Source: an uncultured Bacteroidota bacterium
Lineage (GTDB): Bacteria; Bacteroidota; Bacteroidia; Chitinophagales; Chitinophagaceae
DNA: 64,000 bases
Assembly (NCBI GenBank): GCA_902826165.1
Contig: CADEDV010000011.1
Coordinates: 1,190-65,189, forward strand
Direction: 5' to 3'
Each line of letters begins with the position of its first letter. The first letter of the stretch is position 1. A program made the position numbers and the translations under genes. This document shows positions 35,139 through 43,187 of the stretch, one piece after another. The notes beneath the pieces were generated by a model. It was not told the DNA's origin. It made no database searches and was given only the letters and a program-made list of their open reading frames with translations.

Positions 35139-35813
35139 ATGTCTATACGACTTGCTGTTTTTGATATTGCCGGCACCACCGTGCAGGACGAAGGTTCTGT
35201 TGCCAATGCCTTCCGGAATGCGTTTGTAAAAAACGGGTATGCGATCAGCCTGGAAGATACACATCCCTATATGGGTGTAAAAAAGATCATGGCTGTGCGG
35301 ATGATGCTGGAAAAACTGGGCGAAGAGTTTACGGATACCGACGTCGAAGATATCCATGCTGATTTTGTGAACGAGATGGTTGACTATTATGAATATGATC
35401 CTTCCGTAAAACAATTTACCGATACAGAAGATGTTTTCCTGCAGCTGAAGGAAATGGGGGTGAGGATCACCCTGAACACCGGGTTTCCAAAGATCATTGC
35501 CGATACCATTGTTAACCGGTTTCAATGGAAAGAAAAAAACCTGGTGGATGATTATATCGCCAGTGATGAAGTGGAAAATGGACGGCCGGCTGCTTTGATG
35601 ATTGAAGAGCTTATGCAAAGAGCCGGTATTGATGACCCGATGGAAGTAATTAAAGTCGGTGATACGTTTGTGGATATTGAAGAAGGCAGAAATGCCGGTT
35701 GTAAATATATAGTAGCTGTTACAACCGGTTCAGGAACCAAAGAAGAATTAGAGGAATATTCACCGACACATATTATCAGCAGCCTTTCTGAACTACCGGT
35801 AATACTGCAGTAA
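35139..35813 (+). CDS. Phosphonatase-like HAD hydrolase (PhnX-related, TIGR03351-type)
   Basis: A 224-residue HAD-superfamily hydrolase. Motif I reads FDIAGTT: Asp9 is the nucleophile and the usual second Asp is replaced by Ala, as in phosphonoacetaldehyde hydrolase (PhnX). Cap-domain Lys48/Lys49 in MGVKK sits about where PhnX forms its Schiff base (Lys53). Motif II is TGFP and the motif III/IV acidic residues are in GDTFVDIEEGRNAG. It matches the family I know as TIGR03351, which is linked to FAD oxidoreductases of the type encoded at 37104. The likely substrate is a phosphonoaldehyde; exact identity is not proven. Confidence 0.87.
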   Translation: MSIRLAVFDIAGTTVQDEGSVANAFRNAFVKNGYAISLEDTHPYMGVKKIMAVRMMLEKLGEEFTDTDVEDIHADFVNEMVDYYEYDPSVKQFTDTEDVFLQLKEMGVRITLNTGFPKIIADTIVNRFQWKEKNLVDDYIASDEVENGRPAALMIEELMQRAGIDDPMEVIKVGDTFVDIEEGRNAGCKYIVAVTTGSGTKEELEEYSPTHIISSLSELPVILQ

Positions 35814-37111
35814 TGAGGCCATCCTCCACTTCTGTCAAACGGCCGGAATGGCTGACTACCGCACTGGCGGCTGTTGCGGCTTTTTGTGTATACACTTCCA
35901 TGTATGCATTTCGTAAACCCTTTACAGCAGCAGGATTTGAACAGAACCAGTTATGGGGGATTGATTATAAGATTTGGTTAGTGATCGCTCAGACCATTGG
36001 CTATACGATCAGTAAATTTTTTGGTATCGGTTTTATTGGGGGATTGAATCATGAAAAAAGAGCCATCGCTATCATTAAACTGATCGCTGTAGCCTGGATC
36101 GCTTTATTATTCTTTGCCATTTTTCCCACACCCTATAATATTATTTTTTTACTGATCAATGGTTTGCCGCTGGGTGTTATTTATGGTTTAGTGTTCAGCT
36201 ACCTGGAAGGAAGAAGAACCACTGAACTCCTCGGTGCAGTACTGGCTACCAGTTTTATTTTTGCTTCCGGCTTCACACAAAGTGTTGGCAAATATGTGAT
36301 GTTATCCTGGGGTATTAGTGAATGGTGGATGCCCTGGGTCACTGGTCTTCTCTTTTTTCCCCCACTTGTTTTTTTTACATGGTTGCTGGAAAGAACACCG
36401 GCACCTGATTACCGGGATGTAAATGAAAGAACACAACGGTTACCGATGACCAAAAAAGACCGGCGTGATTTTATCCGGTCCTTTATGCCCGGCCTGTTCA
36501 TGCTGATCGCTGCCTATGTAATGCTGACCGTGATCCGGGACTACCGCAGCAATTTCGCTTCCAATATCTGGAATGAACTCGGCTATGGTAAAGATGCGGC
36601 TGTGTTTACACAAAGTGAATTACCGGCTTCCTTATTTGTACTGGTACTGATGAGCCTCCTGGTATTCATCCGGAAAAATATCTATGCCCTGCTGATCAAT
36701 CATATAATTATCATTATAGGATTCGGGGTGGCTATGACCAGCACATTATTATATATGAATGAAGGATTATCCGCTTTCTGGTGGATGACGCTGACCGGTG
36801 TGGGTTTATATATGGGCTATGTGCCTTTCAACTGTATGTTATTTGAACGGCTGATCGCCAGTTTCCGCTATGTGAGTAATGCCGGGTTTATTATTTATGT
36901 AGCAGATTCTTTCGGCTATCTTGGCAGTGATGCTATTCTGCTGGTTAAAAATTTTATGCAGTTGCAGGTATCCTGGACCGATTTTTTTATCCGGATGGTC
37001 CTGGTTGTTTCCGTGGCAGGAATCCTTCTCGTTGCATGTTCTGCCGTTTATTTCAAAAAGAAATACCAAAACTATTTTCCTGTTGTTGACCCAAAACTGA
37101 ACTATGAATAA
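35813..37111 (+). CDS. MFS-type permease (DUF5690-like), probable phosphonate importer
   Basis: A 432-residue inner-membrane protein with about twelve hydrophobic segments (for instance FCVYTSMYAFRKPFTAAGF, GLPLGVIYGLVFSYLEGRRTTELLGAVLATSF, LFMLIAAYVMLTVIRDYRSNF). It looks like the MFS-related family I know as DUF5690. The YAFRKPF motif after TM1 also resembles organophosphate:phosphate antiporters (GlpT/UhpT), which have YYFRK-like segments; this is a weak resemblance. It overlaps the HAD gene stop by one base (TAATG) and the oxidoreductase start by eight bases. Tight packing with the phosphonate enzymes makes it the best candidate for moving the substrate across the inner membrane. Confidence 0.8.
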   Translation: MRPSSTSVKRPEWLTTALAAVAAFCVYTSMYAFRKPFTAAGFEQNQLWGIDYKIWLVIAQTIGYTISKFFGIGFIGGLNHEKRAIAIIKLIAVAWIALLFFAIFPTPYNIIFLLINGLPLGVIYGLVFSYLEGRRTTELLGAVLATSFIFASGFTQSVGKYVMLSWGISEWWMPWVTGLLFFPPLVFFTWLLERTPAPDYRDVNERTQRLPMTKKDRRDFIRSFMPGLFMLIAAYVMLTVIRDYRSNFASNIWNELGYGKDAAVFTQSELPASLFVLVLMSLLVFIRKNIYALLINHIIIIIGFGVAMTSTLLYMNEGLSAFWWMTLTGVGLYMGYVPFNCMLFERLIASFRYVSNAGFIIYVADSFGYLGSDAILLVKNFMQLQVSWTDFFIRMVLVVSVAGILLVACSAVYFKKKYQNYFPVVDPKLNYE

Positions 37112-38225
37112 AAAAGCAATTGTTATCGGGGCCGGAATTGTTGGTCTTGCCACAGCAAGAGCATTAGCGGTTCGTGGTTATAAAGTAACGGTGATTGAAA
37201 GAACACATAAAGCCGTTGGTGCTTCCATCCGGAATTTCGGAATGATCTGGCCTGTGGGTCAGCCGGAAGGTGAACTCTATGAAAGAGCCCTGCTTTCCCG
37301 TGGCATCTGGAAGCAAGTTTGTGAGGAAGCAAAAATATGGTATGATGAAGTGGGTTCTTTGCATATGGCCTATGCAAAGGACGAGTTAGCGGTGATGACT
37401 GAATTTGCAGAACAAACTGGTGCATCCCGGCAGTGCAGGATATTAACTGTGGAAGAAACGGCGGTTAAATCTGCTGCTGTTGTTACAACCGGTTTACTGG
37501 GTGCTTTATGGAGCCCCGATGAAATGATCGTGGACCCAAGAAAAGCTATTGAAGCTCTTCCATTCTGGTTGCAGGAAAAATACAGCATTGAGTTTGTATG
37601 GGGTAAGGTTGTAACCGATATTGCTTATCCTGCTGTTTATTCCGGCACACAGGAATGGGAGGCAGACCGGATATTTGTTTGCAGTGGTGCTGATTTTGAA
37701 ACCCTGTACCCGCAATTATTTGCTGCTGCCCCGCTCACGAAATGCAAACTACAGATGATGCGGCTGGGAGCACAACCTGCTAATGAAAGGATCGGACCTT
37801 CCCTCTGCGGGGCATTATCCCTGGCACATTATAAAGGATTTGCAGTGGCCCCGTCGCTGCAACAACTGAAACAGCGGTTTGAAACGGACTATGCTGCATA
37901 TCTGCAATGGGGCATTCATGTAATGGTATCACAAAGCCAGGCCGGGGAGTTAACGGTGGGTGATTCGCATGAGTATGGCCCCACGCATGATCCTTTTGAT
38001 AAACAATTCATCAACCGGCTGATCCTTGATTACCTGCAGCAATTTGCCCGGTTCAGTAATGAAACTGTCATTGAAACCTGGAATGGTATTTATCCCAAAC
38101 TCACGAATGGAGAACCGCACCTGGTCCTGGAGCCGGAAGAAGGCGTCACAATCATTAACGGCCTGGGTGGTGCGGGGATGACATTGAGTTTCGGGCTTTG
38201 CGAGCAATTGATAAGTAAAGGTTAG
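37104..38225 (+). CDS. FAD-dependent amine oxidoreductase, phosphonate-associated (TIGR03364-type)
   Basis: A 373-residue flavoprotein of the DAO (glycine/D-amino-acid oxidase-like) superfamily. The N-terminal Rossmann motif is GAGIVGLA with the ribose-binding Glu32 at VIER, followed by the DAO-type NFGMIWPVGQPEGELYERAL. The C-terminal FAD loop is GLGGAGMTLSFG (about 353-364). It matches the clade I know as TIGR03364, which is genetically coupled to the TIGR03351 phosphonatase-like hydrolase and proposed to deaminate an aminophosphonate (or its N-methyl form) to a phosphonoaldehyde. The gene overlaps the permease gene by eight bases. Confidence 0.86.
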   Translation: MNKKAIVIGAGIVGLATARALAVRGYKVTVIERTHKAVGASIRNFGMIWPVGQPEGELYERALLSRGIWKQVCEEAKIWYDEVGSLHMAYAKDELAVMTEFAEQTGASRQCRILTVEETAVKSAAVVTTGLLGALWSPDEMIVDPRKAIEALPFWLQEKYSIEFVWGKVVTDIAYPAVYSGTQEWEADRIFVCSGADFETLYPQLFAAAPLTKCKLQMMRLGAQPANERIGPSLCGALSLAHYKGFAVAPSLQQLKQRFETDYAAYLQWGIHVMVSQSQAGELTVGDSHEYGPTHDPFDKQFINRLILDYLQQFARFSNETVIETWNGIYPKLTNGEPHLVLEPEEGVTIINGLGGAGMTLSFGLCEQLISKG

Positions 38226-38390
38226 TCTTTTCTTCTGCCCACATCTTCCCATGCCGACGTAAGGGCACTCGCTGTAAACCGGTAGGATGCTGTAAATTTG
38301 ATATAGCCTGTTAATTAATAACACCGGGTTCATGGCTGCCACAAAAGGTAAGCTATGAGACTCGGCTGCGAAATATCCTAGTAATATTGA

Positions 38391-38406
38391 TCGATTAATT
38401 AATCGA
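38391..38406. repeat. 16-bp perfect palindrome
   Basis: TCGATTAATTAATCGA is a perfect palindrome in an AT-rich stretch just after the phosphonate locus and eight bases before the small AT-rich gene at 38414. It could be an operator for a dimeric regulator or a remnant of a mobile junction. Confidence 0.45.
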
Positions 38407-38413
38407 ATTTTTT

Positions 38414-38710
38414 ATGAGAAAAATTGTAAATAGCTTAATTATTATATTGGTTGTTTTTATTTGTATGTTATTGGTTAGTAATTTTTATCCGATTAGCTTT
38501 CCAGGTGAAAATATTAGCGATACTAGAGATCAGGTATTGATTTTAATACTTAAAGTGTTATTTGTTATAAGCTTTCTGTCGGCGATTTTCCTTTTTTTCT
38601 ATGGTATATTTGGATCGTTTAAGGTAAGAAAATTGCTTAGGATGGTTTGTATAGGGTTGCCAATTTTGTATTATTTAGTATTAGTATATACAATTGGCGA
38701 TTCTATTTGA
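38414..38710 (+). CDS. Small AT-rich membrane protein, unknown
   Basis: A 98-residue protein with two to three hydrophobic helices (IVNSLIIILVVFICMLLVSNF, VLILILKVLFVISFLSAIFLFFYGIFG, GLPILYYLVLVYTIG). I do not recognise a family. The coding DNA is far richer in A+T than its neighbours and its codons favour A/T at third positions, which suggests recent acquisition or a pseudogene. A 16-bp palindrome lies just upstream. Real translation is likely but not certain. Confidence 0.55.
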   Translation: MRKIVNSLIIILVVFICMLLVSNFYPISFPGENISDTRDQVLILILKVLFVISFLSAIFLFFYGIFGSFKVRKLLRMVCIGLPILYYLVLVYTIGDSI

Positions 38711-38863
38711 GTCACTTCCCCAGACTTCTATAATTTTTTTTCACAGCCGGGTCACCCAGTTGTCATGAGTATTCTATCTCAATAAAGAGAATAAATCCCT
38801 TTTTTATCCCGAAAATATGCTTCGGTGAAACTAAACAAGAATTAGCAAAAGCCCCAACCGTAT

Positions 38864-39913
38864 TTAATCCTTCCTCCTGTCCAGCGTAAACCCGATCGTG
38901 GTGCCGATATCTTCGGTGCTTCTTACATGGATGGTTTGTCCATGGGCTTCGATGATATGTTTGCAGATGGCCAGTCCCAGCCCGCTGCCGGTTACATCAA
39001 TGCTGCGGCCTTCATCGGTGCGGTAAAAACGTTCAAAAATCCGGGGCAGGAATTTTTCATTGATCCCGATACCATCATCGCTGAGTTCTATTAAAATATG
39101 TTTACCGTCTGTATTGTACATGCTGGCCACAATGCTACCACCGGTCTTGCCATATTTGATGGAGTTCTCGATCAGGTTAGTGACCACCTGTCTTATTTTT
39201 TCTTTATCTGCATGTACTGTTAATGGAGACTCGCAGCCTTTTTTTATGCTGAAGTGAATTTGCCTTGCTTCTGCCCGGATGGATAAACTTTCAAACGCTT
39301 CCCTTACCAGTTCCTGGATCACAAAATTCTGTTTGTATAAAACGAGCTCTCCTCTTTCCAATCTTGATATCTCATCCAGGTCATTTAGAAGATTGGTCAG
39401 CCGTTCCACATTCTTCGCTGTTTTCTTCAGGAATTTTTTATTGACTTCCGGATTTTCCAAAGCACCTTGTAACAAAGTATCCACGTAACCCTGTATGGCA
39501 AATACCGGTGTTTTGAATTCATGCGAAAGGTTTTGCAAAAATTCTTTGCGGAACTGCTCGTTCTTGCGCAGCAATTCTATTTCCTGTTTGTTTTCTTCGG
39601 CCCAGGCTTCCACATCTTCCCGTACTTCATCAATACTTTTCTGTGGCAGCACATATTTATAATAGGTCTCTTCTTTTTTGGTAGCCTTGGTCTGGTAAAT
39701 GAATTTATAAATGAGTTTGATCTTGCGGTAAATGAAACGTTCCAGCATGAAGGAGATGAGTAAGTAACTGCCGCCGAATATCACCACCAGGCAGATCAGC
39801 CCGATCCACCAGCTTTTTTCCACGTAGCCAATGAGCAGGCTGATAGGTACGGCCAGCACAAAGGCTGTAAAGGCTGCCAACTGGCGGGGAGAAATATTTT
39901 TAGCGGAGAACAT
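38864..39913 (-). CDS. Sensor histidine kinase, PhoR-like
   Basis: A 349-residue inner-membrane kinase with two N-terminal membrane segments (about 14-30 and 36-55), a HAMP-less linker, the dimerisation/phosphoacceptor helix with His131 in NLSHEFKTP, and an HATPase domain (N box VTNLIENSIKYG, G1 DDGIGI, F box FERFYRTDEGR, G2 GSGLGLAICKHIIEAHG). It is PhoR-like in its short membrane part and is encoded next to an OmpR-family regulator upstream on the same strand, 79 bases away. The signal sensed is not visible, but phosphate limitation is plausible given the neighbours. Confidence 0.92.
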   Translation of the reverse strand: MFSAKNISPRQLAAFTAFVLAVPISLLIGYVEKSWWIGLICLVVIFGGSYLLISFMLERFIYRKIKLIYKFIYQTKATKKEETYYKYVLPQKSIDEVREDVEAWAEENKQEIELLRKNEQFRKEFLQNLSHEFKTPVFAIQGYVDTLLQGALENPEVNKKFLKKTAKNVERLTNLLNDLDEISRLERGELVLYKQNFVIQELVREAFESLSIRAEARQIHFSIKKGCESPLTVHADKEKIRQVVTNLIENSIKYGKTGGSIVASMYNTDGKHILIELSDDGIGINEKFLPRIFERFYRTDEGRSIDVTGSGLGLAICKHIIEAHGQTIHVRSTEDIGTTIGFTLDRRKD

Positions 39914-39992
39914 CGGGGATCATGGTTGATGGTAACAGAGATCAAAAGTAAAGATATTGGCTATGAACTATTACCATGAACGATGAACTTTC

Positions 39993-40670
39993 TCACAGCT
40001 CAAACTTGTAGCCCACCCCTTTTACCGTAGTAATGCAATCAATCCCCAGTTTCTGGCGGATCTTGCGGATATGCACATCAATGGTACGGTCGCCCACGAT
40101 CACATCATTGCCCCATACCTGGTTCAGTATTTCATTGCGGAGAAAAACACGGCCGGGCTTCTGTGCTAATAAATACAAAAGTTCAAATTCCTTTTTTGCC
40201 AGCACGATATCATTACCGTCCACCTGTATCATGAACCGTTCGGGGTCGATGGTAAGATTATCAATGGTCAGCACCTTGGCTTCCGTTTTATTCAGCCGGC
40301 GGAACAGGGCATTCACCCGGCTCAGGAAAACTTTGGGGCTGATGGGTTTGCTTACATAATCATCGGCTCCTGTTTCCAGGCCTTTGATCTGTGTGCCCTC
40401 ATCATTGACAGCGGTAAGAAATATGATCAGTGTTTCTTTAAAAGCGGGTTGGGCACGGAGCAACTGGCAAACTTCCACCCCGGTCTTTTTGGGCATCATT
40501 ACATCCAGCACCACCAGGTCGGGCTGGGTGCGGCGGGCTTTTTCAAGGGCTTCATCGCCATCTTTGGCGGTTACCACCTCGTACCCTTCGTTGGAGAGGT
40601 TGTATTTCAGGATTTCAAGGATGTCCGGCTCATCATCTGCTATCAGCACCTTACGGGCTTTGGTATCCAT
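39993..40670 (-). CDS. OmpR/PhoB-family response regulator
   Basis: A 225-residue regulator with a receiver domain (acidic pocket DDEPD, phosphoacceptor Asp56 in LVVLDVMMP, conserved Lys in GADDYVSKPISP) and a C-terminal winged-helix domain (GRVFLRNEILNQVWG, VGDRTIDVHIRKIRQKLG, TVKGVGYKFEL). It is PhoB-like in length and arrangement and stands first in a two-gene operon with the sensor kinase. It is a candidate for binding the 11-bp-phased TAAC sites at 17.2 and 18.6 kb. A -7-like TAGGTTTG on the minus strand (40687-40694) lies just upstream. Confidence 0.93.
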   Translation of the reverse strand: MDTKARKVLIADDEPDILEILKYNLSNEGYEVVTAKDGDEALEKARRTQPDLVVLDVMMPKKTGVEVCQLLRAQPAFKETLIIFLTAVNDEGTQIKGLETGADDYVSKPISPKVFLSRVNALFRRLNKTEAKVLTIDNLTIDPERFMIQVDGNDIVLAKKEFELLYLLAQKPGRVFLRNEILNQVWGNDVIVGDRTIDVHIRKIRQKLGIDCITTVKGVGYKFEL

Positions 40671-40686
40671 GCAGCGAAATTTTGCG

Positions 40687-40694
40687 CAAACCTA
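40687..40694 (-). promoter_or_regulatory. -7 promoter element of the two-component operon
   Basis: On the minus strand TAGGTTTG matches TAnnTTTG exactly and lies 16 bases upstream of the regulator ATG. The -33 position is TTC rather than TTG. Confidence 0.5.
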
Positions 40695-40853
40695 ACGGGA
40701 ATTCAGCTCCCGGTGAAATCCGGGTCACTTGTTCACGCAGACTTAATGATAAGTTAATAAGCACTGCTTTCGGTAAAATGACCGGGATACTGTCTCTTTC
40801 CTGCAACCCCGGAAACAGTTTGATAGTCATTCCGGTAAGTAATTAGGACCGGC

Positions 40854-40884
40854 TTAGTCATGTCGGTTCTTGTTACTACATTTG
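40854..40884 (+). promoter_or_regulatory. Promoter of the large secreted protein gene
   Basis: TTA at 40854-40856, 20 bases, then TACATTTG at 40877-40884: a perfect -7 and a near-consensus -33. The ATG follows at 40898. Confidence 0.6.
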
Positions 40885-40897
40885 TACTTCGATCCTT

Positions 40898-43129
40898 ATG
40901 ACAGCAATTACCAGATACCTTATCGTTTTCGTCTGCCTGGCCGGTTTTCAAACCAGCGAGGCCCAGGGTGTATCCAGTTCCGATACCATCGTTATCCCTC
41001 CCAACTACAAAGCAGAATTCAGGCGGCAGATCAATCATGAAGCCATTGATGCCGAACAGAAAGCAATCATGGCCATGGATAATAAAGCGGATCAGTCATT
41101 CAACCCCACCGCCAACGAGGAGATCAATGTATTACTGACCAGGGCACTCTCCAAAAAAGTGGACCTGCTGCAATACGTATATGAAACAGACAAAGGCTTT
41201 GATCACCGGCTGAAAGTGAATTACCTGAAAGGATTAGAGAACCTGCTGAAGACCTTTCGCCAGAATTACCGGGGCAGTTCGGATAAAAAAGTAAATCCCG
41301 TTCTCCTGCCAGATATTATTGCCGCTTACCAGCAGGCCGTTACCAATGACCGCAAAGGAGAAACAATCGAATATATAGTAAAGGGACTTTCATTTGATGC
41401 AGGAACCGTATTACTGGGGGCCAGCATTTTCGAAAAGAACCCCGGCTTTAACGGGTCGAAGCAAACACTGGTATTGAAGTATTGTGTGCTGCACCCGGAA
41501 AAAACCTTTCCAACTCTACGGGAAAATCCTGACCTGCCTTTTGCTGATAGTTTGATCAGGGTAGTGGCTAAAAAGTATCCCCGCCAGTTATATGATTATT
41601 CGCAGGCCGCCAACCGGCTGGGTAATCTTATTCGCAGTATCCAGGACGATGATTTTATCCGTGCCATTACAAGGATGTCGAGAAGTAAAAGCGGTCAACA
41701 GTATTTTCCTTTCCTGGATAATATCGTCAATGGTAAAATGACCATTGAAGGTATTGATGCCGTCAAAGATGATTCCATCCAGTACTTCCGGTTATTGGTG
41801 AACACGCAGATGGATTATGTGCAACGGGCTATTAATAAAGACACGGCATTTGAATTAAAAGCACTGACGGCAAAATTAGAGACAAGGGCAAGAGATGTAT
41901 TTGTGAATACTATCAACGGCCTACATGAGCAGGATGATGTGGTCCGGTTTAAGATACTGCAACCACTGAATGCACAGGAGTTATATTACCTGGCGGTTCT
42001 TTCAGATGGATTGATCTATACTTCCAGTTTTGTGAATGGGGTGTACCCGCTGATGATGAAAAAAGTGAATAACCGCAGCGATTCCTTGCTGATGCTGCTG
42101 AATTTTGATAAGTACAGGAAGTTTATCAAAATGTCCGCTGGGTATAATACCCTCAGCAATTTTCTCAGTTCTTTCCCCGATCCCGATGATGCGGGCAACC
42201 TGATGCGGGCCTTTGTGATGAACCTGGAAAAATCGGATGGGCTGGAAGATGGGGTGGATGTAGCCGATTCGTATGCCAGCATTGCAGAAACTGTAAAGCC
42301 ATTGGCTAATGAAATGCTGGCCAATGTGCAGCGGAACTATGAAAGAAATGCAGCACAGAATAATAAAAGAGGAATGGCGATCTATAATATCCTCAATAAA
42401 CTTTTTCAATCAGCTGATACGGTGAACCAGGTTGACCTGACCAGGGAGCTGGGAATACCGCCCGTATATGAAGTGCCGTTCAAGTCGATGGTCAATGACA
42501 GCGGCCGTGTCATCATGCAGGTATTCTTTTATGGTGATAAAGACGGCCAGGGAATTTTCAAAGGCTTTGTAGGTATGTTCAGCAATGCCAACTGGAGGAT
42601 CACATCTACTGATAAATGGGTGGCAATCTCTTCAGCTAAAGGAAAACCGGTGACCATCTATGCAAATAAAGCATTACCGGAAGAAGGGGGTGAGGATGAA
42701 AAAGCACAGCGGGCATTGGGAGAATACCTGGAGAAGAATAAACTCTATCCTACAATCACTATTCACCGGGGGCATAGTTATTATGCCAATTCAACCATTG
42801 AGCAAATGTTCCCGACTTCCAAGATCGTTTTCATGGGGTCCTGCGGCGGTTATCACCTGATCCATGATGTACTCGAAAAAGCGTCGGATGCACATATCAT
42901 TGCTTCCAAACAAATTGGTAAAACAGCGGTAAACAAGCCTTTTTTCCAGTTGTTAACGGAGAAAATAAGGAATGGTAATAATATCGACTGGATACCTTTC
43001 TGGAAAGAACTGGAGAAGATGGTGAAAGTGGAAGGATTTGAAGATTATATCCCACCGTATAAAAATCTTGGTGCTTTATTTATCAAAGCCTACAAAAAAG
43101 CAATGGGAGAAGAAGCCGAAATTCAATAA
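40898..43129 (+). CDS. Large secreted protein with C-terminal caspase-like (clan CD) His/Cys pair
   Basis: A 743-residue protein, exported (hydrophobic N-terminus ending near SEAQG). The first 500 residues are mostly helical with no recognised domain. Near the C-terminus the segment ITIHRGHSYY (His623/His626), then strand SKIVFMGSCGGYHLI (Cys649) resembles the His-Gly and strand-Cys dyad of clan CD peptidases (caspases, gingipains, CHAT). No T9SS tail is present. The dyad could also be a degenerate non-catalytic fold, so peptidase activity is only proposed. It is transcribed alone from the promoter at 40854. Confidence 0.75.
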   Translation: MTAITRYLIVFVCLAGFQTSEAQGVSSSDTIVIPPNYKAEFRRQINHEAIDAEQKAIMAMDNKADQSFNPTANEEINVLLTRALSKKVDLLQYVYETDKGFDHRLKVNYLKGLENLLKTFRQNYRGSSDKKVNPVLLPDIIAAYQQAVTNDRKGETIEYIVKGLSFDAGTVLLGASIFEKNPGFNGSKQTLVLKYCVLHPEKTFPTLRENPDLPFADSLIRVVAKKYPRQLYDYSQAANRLGNLIRSIQDDDFIRAITRMSRSKSGQQYFPFLDNIVNGKMTIEGIDAVKDDSIQYFRLLVNTQMDYVQRAINKDTAFELKALTAKLETRARDVFVNTINGLHEQDDVVRFKILQPLNAQELYYLAVLSDGLIYTSSFVNGVYPLMMKKVNNRSDSLLMLLNFDKYRKFIKMSAGYNTLSNFLSSFPDPDDAGNLMRAFVMNLEKSDGLEDGVDVADSYASIAETVKPLANEMLANVQRNYERNAAQNNKRGMAIYNILNKLFQSADTVNQVDLTRELGIPPVYEVPFKSMVNDSGRVIMQVFFYGDKDGQGIFKGFVGMFSNANWRITSTDKWVAISSAKGKPVTIYANKALPEEGGEDEKAQRALGEYLEKNKLYPTITIHRGHSYYANSTIEQMFPTSKIVFMGSCGGYHLIHDVLEKASDAHIIASKQIGKTAVNKPFFQLLTEKIRNGNNIDWIPFWKELEKMVKVEGFEDYIPPYKNLGALFIKAYKKAMGEEAEIQ

Positions 43130-43187
43130 ACGGCAAATCTTTCTGTTGGCTTCTGTCTAAATTTGCGGTTCTATTAATTGTTTACAG

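Noticed and set aside
35139..35813. Calling the HAD protein a true PhnX (phosphonoacetaldehyde hydrolase)
   Set aside because: Motif I and the Lys agree, but it is shorter than PhnX and fits the related phosphonatase-like clade better, so the exact substrate is left open.
40731..40757. Phased TTAAC, TTAAG, TGAAC on the minus strand upstream of the response regulator (autoregulation)
   Set aside because: The register holds for three loose copies only, and their distance to the -7 box (about 36 bases) does not match the porin and receptor promoters.
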